Below are positions 1-5,823 of a stretch of DNA of 5,925 bases, piece after piece (within the stretch, counting starts at the first letter, position 1; every line of letters begins with the position of its first letter). Under the pieces are notes generated by a model. The model had not been told where the DNA came from. It searched no databases and saw nothing but the letters and a program-made list of their open reading frames with translations. This stretch comes from Prevotellaceae bacterium (GTDB taxonomy: Bacteria; Bacteroidota; Bacteroidia; Bacteroidales; UBA932). A program made the position numbers and the translations under genes. Where the stretch lies: contig JAITSM010000031.1 of assembly GCA_031287815.1 (NCBI GenBank), positions 1 to 5,925 on the forward strand, read 5' to 3'.

Positions 1-62
1 TTGTATTTAATTTTTATTGACACAAACACAACTATTCACCAAAACAATCCCCCTTCGCCGCA

Positions 63-74
63 AGTTCTTTAACA
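63..74 (+). promoter_or_regulatory. boxA-like antitermination motif
   Basis: AGTTCTTTAACA matches 10 of 12 positions of the E. coli rRNA boxA TGCTCTTTAACA, the NusB/S10 binding site. It lies 5' of the inverted repeat at 170-277 if read on the plus strand. No 16S or 23S sequence follows, so it does not belong to an rRNA operon in this window. This may be chance in AT-rich DNA. Confidence 0.22.
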
Positions 75-169
75 TTTCGGCAACTTTTATTCGGTTAGTC
101 TTGTTTCGGGAATTGCTCTATTTGGAGCGGTATAATTGATATAAAGTGCGAAACGTGAACTAAACTTAT

Positions 170-277
170 CACTTTAGAGGTTCTTGACTACCCGTATAAT
201 AAATAAGCAAAATCCACGTTTCATTGAGTGGCTTGTTTTATTCTTATTATACAGAAATTGTCAAGATTTCTAAAGTG
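170..277. ncRNA. Candidate structured RNA: long rod-like inverted repeat
   Basis: Three perfect stems stack with small internal loops: 170-178 with 269-277 (9 bp), 182-188 with 260-266 (7 bp) and 194-202 with 244-252 (9 bp). They are capped by 203-210 with 233-241 and by ccac 214-217 with gtgg 228-231, around a 10-nt loop. Read as plus-strand RNA, G-U pairs at 179/268, 180/267 and 207/237 fill gaps that would stay open in the minus-strand RNA, favouring plus. The only clear promoter nearby (320-349), however, transcribes the minus strand. Loop bases 215-221 are complementary to 151-157, so a tertiary contact is possible. The rod shape resembles 6S RNA in outline only; I do not recognise a family. 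It could instead be a small non-autonomous repeat element. Confidence 0.35.
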
Positions 278-319
278 GAATAAAAGTGGTCAAAATGAGA
301 AAGAGCATAATATCGGGTG

Positions 320-349
320 CAAAGGTAGAAAAGTTTTTTTAAATACAAA
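320..349 (-). promoter_or_regulatory. Leftward Bacteroidetes promoter downstream of uvrA
   Basis: On the minus strand TTTG (349-346) is followed after 18 nt by TACCTTTG (327-320). The -7 element is perfect; the spacer is one nucleotide shorter than the usual 19-21. Transcription would begin near 311-316 and run leftwards through the rod-shaped inverted repeat and off the left edge. It would serve either a non-coding RNA or a gene beyond position 1 with a leader of more than 300 nt. Confidence 0.5.
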
Positions 350-384
350 ACAAAATTAAAGTGAGGGATGGTTGGCGCCTTTTT

Positions 385-477
385 GAGTTAAGAACGAAGA
401 GCTAAGAACTAAGAGTTGGCTGACGCTATCACTTTTAACTTTTAGTTTTTAACTCTTAACTCTTAGTTCTTAACTCC
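385..477. repeat. Two facing arrays of degenerate 7-bp repeats
   Basis: Positions 436-477 are six tandem heptamers of pattern TA(A/G)(C/T)T(C/T)T: taacttt, tagtttt, taactct twice, tagttct, taactcc. Positions 385-417 carry the same unit inverted. The arms pair as 385-395 with 466-476 (11 bp perfect), then two further blocks with 9/11 and 10/11 matches, separated by a 7-nt insertion in the right arm. The right array contains the uvrA stop codon. No T-run follows either arm, so it is not a canonical intrinsic terminator, although the hairpin could protect or end the uvrA mRNA. Confidence 0.85.
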
Positions 478-3322
478 TCCCCCGTAATTTTCTCAACGCT
501 TCTCCCGTGTGAGAATGGTTGAGGAGGAGTTGTTCGGGGGTGCCTTCAAAGACCAGCTCCCCGCCGTGTTCGCCGCTATCGGGGCCTAATTCAATAACCC
601 AGTCGGCGTTCTTTACCACGTCCATATTGTGTTCTACGACGACTATCGAATGCCCTTGCGAAATCAGGGATTGAAATACTTCCAGCAATTTTTTGACGTC
701 GTGGAAATGCAGGCCGGTGGTGGGTTCGTCGAATATAAAAAATATGGATGCGGCGCTGGTTTCTTTGGAGAGGAAAGAAGCTAACTTCAGGCGTTGGCTC
801 TCGCCGCCGCTCAAAGTATTGCTCGGCTGCCCCAGCTTGATATATCCCAATCCTACCTGCTGCAACGGAATTAAGCGGCTGGACAACCGTTTGGGCGTTG
901 CCTTGCCTTGTGCGTCGAAAAACTCGATCGCTTCATTCACGGTCATATCCAGCACCTCGGCGATATTGTAGCCTTTGTAGCGCACTTCCAGAATATCCGG
1001 CTTGTAACGTTTGCCGCCGCAGGCTTCACAAACCAGGTTCACGTCGGCCATGAATTGCATTTCCACTTTGATGATGCCTTCGCCCTGGCAGGCCTCGCAG
1101 CGCCCGTTGCCCATGTTAAAGGAAAAATAACTGGCGTCGTAGCCGTTTGTTTTCGCGTAGGGTTGTTCGGCAAACAGTTTCCGGATATCATCAAATGCTT
1201 TGACGTAGGTAACCGGATTCGAGCGCGAGGAACGGCCTATCGGTTCCTGGTCTATCATTTCCACCGCCTTGATAAACTTTAAATCGCCTTTCAAACATTC
1301 GTAGAGCCCGGCCCTTTCGTTGCTATATTGCCCGGTATGCACGGCTAACGAGGGATACAGGATATTTTTTACCAGCGACGATTTCCCGCTGCCGCTCACG
1401 CCTGTTACGGCTACCAAACCATGCAGGGGGAAGCGTACATTGATATGTTTTAAATTATTTTCCCGTGCGCCGATCACTTCAATATGGTTGTTCAGCCGCC
1501 TGCGCTGTGCGGGAACGTCTATTTTCTCTGCGCCGGTCAGGTAATCTATGGTAAGGGATTTCCCGGCGGCCGGCAGATTCTTTCCGGCGGCCGGCAGGCC
1601 ATGGAAGACCACTTCCCCGCCATGTCTTCCCGACAGGGGGCCAATGTCAATTATTTCATCCGCCGCGCGGATAATTTCCTCGTCGTGTTCCACCACCACC
1701 ACCGTGTTTCCCAAGTCGCGCAGCTGTTTCAGCACTTTTATCAGCCGTTGCGTATCGCGCGGGTGCAACCCGATAGACGGCTCGTCCAAAATATACAGCG
1801 AGCCGACCAGCCCGCCCCCCAGCGACGTGGCAAGGTTGATACGCTGGCTCTCGCCGCCGCTCAAAGTATTGGAAAGGCGGTGCAATGTCAGGTAACCCAA
1901 TCCGACGTCCAGCAAAAACTGTAACCGGCTGCGGATTTCCAACAGGATGCGGGCGGCCACTTTCTGCTCGTATCCGGTTAATGTCAACTGCTGGAAAAAG
2001 GTAAAAAGGTTTTCCACCGTCATCTGCGTCAAATCGCAAATACTTTTCCCGCCTATGCGCACATAGGTTGCTTCCTTGCGCAGGCGTAGCCCTTTACATT
2101 CGGGGCAGGTCGTTCTGCCTGTGTAGCGGCTCAACATAACGCGGTATTGAATCTTGTGCCTGTTGCTTTCCAGCATGTGGAAAAAACCATTGATGCCGCA
2201 AAAACACGCGTTGCCATTCCACAACAAATCCTTCTGTTCGTCCGTTAAATCGGCATAGGGTTTATGTACGGGAAAATTGAACGTTTTTGCGAGGTAAATA
2301 AGTTTTTCCTTATGTTCCTTCGTCGCTCCGCCGCGCCAGCAGGCTACGGCGTCGTTGTATACCGACAGCGAACGGTTGGGAATAACCATATTTTCGTCGA
2401 TGCCGAGCGTTTTGCCGGAGCCTTCGCAGCGGGGGCATGCGCCCAGCGGGTTGTTGAAACTGAACAGGTGTTCCGTCGGCTCTTCAAACGTGATGCCGTC
2501 CGCTTCAAAGCGCGACGAAAATGTTTGCGCCGTTTGCCCGTTCAAGTGCGATGCCGTCCGCTTCAGAACGCGACGAAGAGGGCTGCGCTCCTGCGGTTCT
2601 TCCACAAAGCAGGTTCCGTCGCCTGCGGCAAAAGCCGTCTGCACGCTGTCGGCAATGCGGCTCAGCATATCCGCATCATTCGTGGCCGCAATGCGGTCGA
2701 TCAGCAGGCGGACGGGCGCATCCCGGTAAGCATCCACCTTCGGCAGCAATTCCTCGATGCTTATTATTTTCCCGGCTATTTCGAGGCGTGTAAATCCGTC
2801 GTTTTGCAGCAAGGTTAATTTCTCCACCAGCCCCATTTCTTTTGCCAGGCACAGCGGCGAGAGGATATACAGTTTCATTCCTTCCGGCAATCCGGCAATA
2901 AAATTCACCACATCCGTTACCGTATGATGTTTCACTTCTTTGCCGGTAACCGGCGAAAACGTACGCCCCACGCGGGTATAAAGCAATTTCAGGAAATTGT
3001 ATATTTCTGTGGACGTGCCTACCGTTGAACGCGGGCTGCGGGTATTTACCTTCTGTTCGATAGCAATGGCGGGCGGGATGCCGGTAATAAAATCCACATC
3101 GGGTTTATTGATGCGCCCCAGAAATTGCCGCGCATACGCCGAAAGGCTTTCCACATAACGCCGCTGCCCTTCTGCAAAAACAGTATCAAACGCCAAAGTA
3201 GACTTTCCCGAGCCGGACAGCCCGGTTATAACGATTAACCTGTTGCGCGGAATTTTTACTTCAATATTTTTGAGGTTGTGCACCCGCGCGCCTTTGACAT
3301 GGATAGTTTCCTGTGTTTCCAA
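470..3322 (-). CDS. uvrA: UvrA, excinuclease ABC subunit A
   Basis: UvrA is the cytoplasmic ATPase that, as a dimer with UvrB, scans DNA for bulky lesions and loads UvrB for incision by UvrC. The 950-residue product is close to the usual ~940 and has both ABC modules. Module 1 has Walker A GLSGSGKS (34-41), a first zinc module (C296/C299 with C406/C409), signature LSGGESQR (487-494), Walker B LDEPS (D513, E514) and H-loop H546. Module 2 has Walker A GVSGSGKS (641-648), a second zinc finger (C742/C745, C765/C768), signature 837-844, Walker B D865/E866 and H898. The start is TTG at 3322: an in-frame TAA lies two codons upstream and no in-frame ATG lies nearby. Oddities are an extra stretch at about 247-262 derived from an out-of-frame duplication, a tandem 7-residue repeat at 576-589, and a stop codon inside a heptamer repeat array. 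All catalytic motifs are intact, so it is probably functional. It lies 50 bp downstream of the CoA ligase and is probably co-transcribed with it. Confidence 0.97.
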   Translation of the reverse strand: METQETIHVKGARVHNLKNIEVKIPRNRLIVITGLSGSGKSTLAFDTVFAEGQRRYVESLSAYARQFLGRINKPDVDFITGIPPAIAIEQKVNTRSPRSTVGTSTEIYNFLKLLYTRVGRTFSPVTGKEVKHHTVTDVVNFIAGLPEGMKLYILSPLCLAKEMGLVEKLTLLQNDGFTRLEIAGKIISIEELLPKVDAYRDAPVRLLIDRIAATNDADMLSRIADSVQTAFAAGDGTCFVEEPQERSPLRRVLKRTASHLNGQTAQTFSSRFEADGITFEEPTEHLFSFNNPLGACPRCEGSGKTLGIDENMVIPNRSLSVYNDAVACWRGGATKEHKEKLIYLAKTFNFPVHKPYADLTDEQKDLLWNGNACFCGINGFFHMLESNRHKIQYRVMLSRYTGRTTCPECKGLRLRKEATYVRIGGKSICDLTQMTVENLFTFFQQLTLTGYEQKVAARILLEIRSRLQFLLDVGLGYLTLHRLSNTLSGGESQRINLATSLGGGLVGSLYILDEPSIGLHPRDTQRLIKVLKQLRDLGNTVVVVEHDEEIIRAADEIIDIGPLSGRHGGEVVFHGLPAAGKNLPAAGKSLTIDYLTGAEKIDVPAQRRRLNNHIEVIGARENNLKHINVRFPLHGLVAVTGVSGSGKSSLVKNILYPSLAVHTGQYSNERAGLYECLKGDLKFIKAVEMIDQEPIGRSSRSNPVTYVKAFDDIRKLFAEQPYAKTNGYDASYFSFNMGNGRCEACQGEGIIKVEMQFMADVNLVCEACGGKRYKPDILEVRYKGYNIAEVLDMTVNEAIEFFDAQGKATPKRLSSRLIPLQQVGLGYIKLGQPSNTLSGGESQRLKLASFLSKETSAASIFFIFDEPTTGLHFHDVKKLLEVFQSLISQGHSIVVVEHNMDVVKNADWVIELGPDSGEHGGELVFEGTPEQLLLNHSHTGEALRKLRGRS
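472..531 (-). other. Hairpin across the 3' end of uvrA
   Basis: Nested complementary segments: 472-479 with 524-531 (8 bp), 492-497 with 518-523 (6 bp) and 500-504 with 511-515 (5 bp, loop 505-510), with a 12-nt one-sided bulge at 480-491. It spans the last codons and the stop of uvrA and shares 472-476 with the heptamer palindrome, so the two structures cannot form fully at once. It is seen directly as complementarity; a function is inference. Confidence 0.4.
1563..1597 (-). repeat. In-frame tandem 21-bp duplication in uvrA
   Basis: A 14-bp GC-rich core (1563-1576) recurs identically at 1584-1597, 21 bp apart. It encodes LPAAGKN followed by LPAAGKS (residues 576-589) in the variable linker between ABC module 1 and the second half of the protein, just before a conserved DYLTG. 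The two 18-bp LPAAGK units differ at two third codon positions only, so the protein repeat is exact while the DNA has drifted. Confidence 0.85.
2492..2577 (-). repeat. Out-of-frame internal duplication in uvrA
   Basis: Two 28-bp copies, 2492-2519 and 2550-2577, match at 26 positions. Their offset is 58 bp, not a multiple of three, so they are read in different frames. The copy at 2492-2519 encodes the conserved FSSRFEADGI (268-277). The other encodes LRRVLKRTAS (249-258), but in another frame it would read SSRSEADGIA, nearly the same peptide as the conserved copy. The second copy therefore looks derived from the first and is retained as extra residues in the insertion/zinc module. Confidence 0.85.
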
Positions 3323-3372
3323 AAGATTTTAAATTTTAAAAATTCATGCTTTAAAGATTATCCGGCGTTCAT

Positions 3373-5451
3373 TTATTTCGGAGGGGATAATTTCTCCACC
3401 CGGATGCGTGCGTCCACAGCTACGACCTTGCCGGCAGCGGCCAGCAGGGGATTCAAGTCCATTTCGGCAATTTCCGGCGCAGCTTCGCACAGGCTTGAAA
3501 TGCGCGCTATCACGTCGATAAACCACTGCTCGTTGACTGGCGGCTGCCCGCGCAGCCCTTGAAGGATTTTATAACCGCGCAGCCGGCGGATCATCTCTCC
3601 GGCTTCGCTTCGCGACACAGGCGCAAGGCAGGCGCTCACGTCGTGCAGCGCCTCCACGAAGATGCCGCCCAAACCGCACAGCACCATTTGCCCGAAAGGC
3701 TGTTCCCGCTTGGCGCCGGCGAAGAGCTGCACGCCGCTCAGCATCGGCTGCAAAAGGATGGCGACAGTATCTTTTATTTTTATCATCCGTTCAAATTCTT
3801 TGCGCACGGCGGCGGCGTCTTTTATATCCAGCGCCACACCGCCCACATCGGATTTATGGACGGGGCCGACGACTTTCATCACCACCGGGAAACCCAGCTG
3901 CCGGGCGGCTTCCACCGCTTCCTCCGCCGATACGGCCACCATTTCGCCGGCGCGCGGGATGCCCGCCGCATCTAATAACTGCTGCACTTTTTGCGGCGGC
4001 AAATAACCGTCGCCCGCCTGCTCCACAAGCGCGCGGATGGCCGGGTAATCGAACGGCGCAGCGGGGGCGGTTTTTTCCGCCGCCGGCGGGGGCGTATGGT
4101 TTAATACCTTTGCCAATGCATGGCCGAAAATCACTTCATCGGGAAATGTTACATGCCCTTTGGCGACAAAGGCGGCAATCTCTTCCCGCGAATTGATGAC
4201 CGTCGGCATCACCGGGTAAACGGGCTTGGCGGAAGCTTGCATCTTTTCGCTGATCACATCGTATACGTCAAACACGCGCACCAGGCCGGGACTGCCGAAA
4301 ATCACAACCATGGCGTCAATATCCGCAAAATCGCTGTTGCAGGCGTCGATGATATGCCCCAGCTGGGCGGCCGTGCCGGTTGCCAGGAAGTCGATTGGAT
4401 TGGCTACCGACGAGCCGGGAAATAATTTCGCCAGCAACGCCTCCGCCTTCCCGCCGCCGATGGCGGGCACGTTAATGCCGCTATGCGACAACGTATCGGT
4501 CAGCATCACCGCCGGGCCGCCGGCATGGGTGATGATGGCTATATTCTTCCCCTCCGGCAGGGGGTTGGAGAGGATACCCGCTACGGTAACCAGTTCGCTG
4601 CGGCTGTAGCAGCGGATAATTCCCGCCTTGCGGAAAAGCGCGTCCACTGCGGCGTCGGGCGTGGCCAGCGCCCCCGTATGCGACGAAGCCGCCCGGCAGC
4701 CCGCCTCGCTGCTGCCCGCTTTAACAGCCGCTATCCGCGCCCCTTTGCGCACAAGCGACGAAGCATGTTTCAACAACTTTTCCGGCTGCTGGATACTTTC
4801 GACATAAAGCATTTTTACCCGTGCACTGTGGCCATCGCAATAAGTGTTGTCCATATATTCCAGCACTTCTTCCACGCCCGTTTGCGCGCTGTTGCCCACC
4901 GAATAGACGCTTGAAAAGCGCAATCCATTTTGCATGGCGGCGTCAAGGATAAATACGGCGGTGGCGCCCGAGCCGGTAATAAAATCAACGCCGGAAGGCG
5001 ACAGTTCGGGCACCGGCGTAGTGAAAACGCCCGTGTAATGCGTCGTCAACACGCCGATACAGTTTGGCCCGATAAGGCTGGCGCCGGCGTCATTCACCGT
5101 TTTCACTATTTGCGCTTCCAGTGCGGCGCCGGCCTCGTTTTCTTCGTGGAAGCCCGCCGAAAGGATAATAAACGCTTTGGTATTTTTTTGCTTTGCCAGT
5201 ATTTCCACCGCCGCAGGACAGGCCGCCGCAGGAATCGCCAGGATGGCCAAATCTACCGGCGGCAACTCGTCCACCGTGCCGAACGAGCGGATGCCCTGTA
5301 TCCTCCCGGCCTTTGGATTCACGACATACAGGTCGCCGGCGTATTGACTGTCCGTTAAATTTTTTATTACTTTCCCACCGGGTTTATGCACATCGTCGGA
5401 ACCGCCCACCACTACTATGCTTTCAGGAGTTATCAGTTGTTGTGTAATCAT
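3373..5451 (-). CDS. ADP-forming acetate/acyl-CoA ligase, fused alpha-beta chain
   Basis: The family catalyses acyl-CoA + ADP + Pi = acid + ATP + CoA, usually with acetyl-CoA, giving substrate-level ATP in fermentation; it acts in the cytoplasm. The 692 residues comprise an N-terminal CoA-binding Rossmann domain (VVVGGSDDVHKPGGK near 13-27, GPNCIGV 128-134), succinyl-CoA-synthetase-like domains with the phosphohistidine motif SSHTGALA (H258), and ANPID at 350-354. A Pro/Ala-rich linker (about 450-468) leads to a C-terminal ATP-grasp domain. That domain carries HKSD (H532, matching the second phosphohistidine of the beta subunit) and EMDLNPL (663-669, metal-binding region). No GNAT acetyltransferase domain is fused, which argues against a Pat-type lysine acetyltransferase. 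The frame can be extended to a TTG at 5487, but that codon lies inside the -7 promoter element, so ATG 5451 is the better start, with a leader of roughly 25-30 nt. Substrate preference (acetate, propionate, branched or aryl acids) cannot be read from the sequence. Named acdAB-type in some organisms; I give no symbol. Confidence 0.93.
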   Translation of the reverse strand: MITQQLITPESIVVVGGSDDVHKPGGKVIKNLTDSQYAGDLYVVNPKAGRIQGIRSFGTVDELPPVDLAILAIPAAACPAAVEILAKQKNTKAFIILSAGFHEENEAGAALEAQIVKTVNDAGASLIGPNCIGVLTTHYTGVFTTPVPELSPSGVDFITGSGATAVFILDAAMQNGLRFSSVYSVGNSAQTGVEEVLEYMDNTYCDGHSARVKMLYVESIQQPEKLLKHASSLVRKGARIAAVKAGSSEAGCRAASSHTGALATPDAAVDALFRKAGIIRCYSRSELVTVAGILSNPLPEGKNIAIITHAGGPAVMLTDTLSHSGINVPAIGGGKAEALLAKLFPGSSVANPIDFLATGTAAQLGHIIDACNSDFADIDAMVVIFGSPGLVRVFDVYDVISEKMQASAKPVYPVMPTVINSREEIAAFVAKGHVTFPDEVIFGHALAKVLNHTPPPAAEKTAPAAPFDYPAIRALVEQAGDGYLPPQKVQQLLDAAGIPRAGEMVAVSAEEAVEAARQLGFPVVMKVVGPVHKSDVGGVALDIKDAAAVRKEFERMIKIKDTVAILLQPMLSGVQLFAGAKREQPFGQMVLCGLGGIFVEALHDVSACLAPVSRSEAGEMIRRLRGYKILQGLRGQPPVNEQWFIDVIARISSLCEAAPEIAEMDLNPLLAAAGKVVAVDARIRVEKLSPPK

Positions 5452-5484
5452 GCTGTTTGTTATCGTTGAATACCGATTGGTTGG

Positions 5485-5492
5485 CAAAGGTA
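5485..5492 (-). promoter_or_regulatory. Bacteroidetes -7 element upstream of the CoA ligase
   Basis: The minus strand reads TACCTTTG, a perfect match to the Bacteroidetes sigma-ABfr -7 consensus TAnnTTTG. Transcription would start about 5-9 nt downstream, near 5476-5480, leaving a short A-rich leader before ATG 5451. No TTTG is found at the expected -33 distance, so this is a half-consensus promoter. It probably serves both the ligase and uvrA, because I see no TAnnTTTG in the 50-bp gap between them. Confidence 0.6.
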
Positions 5493-5524
5493 CGAAAAAA
5501 AGTTTTCAGCCCCCAGGCATTAGA

Positions 5525-5630
5525 CCCTTCGGGCGATGAAGAGGAGGAAATGGATGAATGCCCTTCGGGCGATGAAGGGATGAAAGGGATGAATGCCCTT
5601 CGGGCGGGAAGGGGAGGAATGCCCCTTCAT
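5525..5630. repeat. Degenerate ~35-bp tandem repeat with CCCTTCGGG hairpins
   Basis: Units start at 5525 (36 bp), 5561 (35 bp) and 5596 (26 bp, shortened), with a fragment at 5622-5630. Each full unit opens with cccttcgggc; preceded by g, as in the second and third, this forms a 4-bp stem around a TTC loop (GAA on the other strand). The remainder is purine-rich, ending gatgaatg. Frames across it give low-complexity peptides on both strands and no recognisable protein, so I treat it as non-coding. Confidence 0.75.
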
Positions 5631-5647
5631 ACTTTTCCTCCCCTTTC
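5607..5647. other. Purine/pyrimidine hairpin at the end of the 35-bp array
   Basis: Segment 5607-5619 (ggaaggggaggaa) pairs with 5635-5647, 12 of 13 Watson-Crick plus one G-U, around a 15-nt loop. A T-run on the plus strand begins only 23 nt later and serves as the -33 region of the rightward promoter, so a terminator role is weak. It might insulate the rightward promoter from read-through. Confidence 0.4.
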
Positions 5648-5674
5648 ACCCTTCCTCCTAAAAACAACATTTTT

Positions 5675-5705
5675 TTTGCACATTCAAACATTTTCCCTAC
5701 CTTTG
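5675..5705 (+). promoter_or_regulatory. Rightward Bacteroidetes promoter, both elements present
   Basis: TTTG at 5675-5678, a 19-nt spacer, then TACCTTTG at 5698-5705. This fits the Bacteroidetes arrangement TTTG-N19-21-TAnnTTTG exactly. The start site would be near 5710-5714. The transcript would run rightward through the heptamer array and the pentamer tract into sequence outside the window. It is divergent from the ligase promoter, about 190 bp away. Confidence 0.6.
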
Positions 5706-5718
5706 CACCTGTTTTCCA

Positions 5719-5750
5719 TAACTTTTAGTTTTTAACTCTTAACTCTTAGT
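5719..5750 (+). repeat. Second heptamer array, identical to part of the first
   Basis: Four and a half heptamers: taacttt, tagtttt, taactct, taactct, tagt. All 32 bases are identical to 436-467 in the same orientation, 5283 bp away. It lies just downstream of the rightward promoter's expected start site, so it would be transcribed in the 5' leader. No inverted partner array is adjacent, unlike the left copy. Confidence 0.85.
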
Positions 5751-5815
5751 CTGTACTGTGCATAACTTCTTGATAAAATACTCTCAAACCCCATGCGCCG
5801 CACAGGAATTTGCCG

Positions 5816-5823
5816 TATCTTTG
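5816..5823 (+). promoter_or_regulatory. Isolated -7 element directly before the pentamer tract
   Basis: TATCTTTG matches TAnnTTTG. No TTTG lies 19-21 nt upstream. Its last bases lead directly into the hairpin at 5822-5840, so a start site here would fall within that hairpin and changes in the tract would alter the 5' end of the RNA. Match by chance is possible. Confidence 0.3.

Larger units (their letters stand above)
1..319. other. AT-rich intergenic stretch without a convincing gene
   Basis: No open frame of useful length is present on either strand. The only coding candidate is a 12-codon frame on the minus strand (270-308). The stretch contains the boxA-like motif, the rod-shaped inverted repeat and the leftward promoter start region, listed separately. 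The density of paired segments suggests an RNA-level role rather than a decayed gene. I recognise no tmRNA, RNase P, SRP or riboswitch signature. Confidence 0.6.

Noticed and set aside
170..277. MITE with terminal inverted repeats
   Set aside because: No target-site duplication is visible at the ends and no second copy is present in the window; the bulged rod fits an RNA better, though a genome-wide search could reopen this.
61..300. tracrRNA or CRISPR-associated leader
   Set aside because: No repeat array or cas gene is present and no anti-repeat can be matched; only the hairpin itself is supported.
374..390. ggcgcc followed by a short T-run as an intrinsic terminator
   Set aside because: A 6-bp palindrome cannot form a usable stem-loop, and no plus-strand gene ends here.
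795..1871. 27-bp identical sequence at 795-821 and 1845-1871
   Set aside because: Both encode the ABC signature NTLSGGESQR of the two UvrA ATPase modules; the repeat follows from the duplicated domain architecture.
693..2818. Several open frames of 70-184 codons on the plus strand opposite uvrA
   Set aside because: They lack recognisable domains, are rich in Arg/Pro/Ala/His as expected of antisense shadows of a GC-rich gene, and uvrA fully explains the region.
3559..5447. Plus-strand open frames opposite the CoA ligase
   Set aside because: Same reasoning: no domain, no promoter, and complete overlap with a strongly supported gene.
5457..5735. Open frames of 61 and 92 codons across the 35-bp repeats on either strand
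   Set aside because: Low-complexity peptides produced by the repeat (PSGDE and HRPKG patterns); no sign of a real protein.
5757..5765. TTATGCACA on the minus strand, matching the DnaA box TTATNCACA
   Set aside because: A single 9-mer without a cluster, DUE or neighbouring dnaA/dnaN; chance is likely in a 6-kb window.
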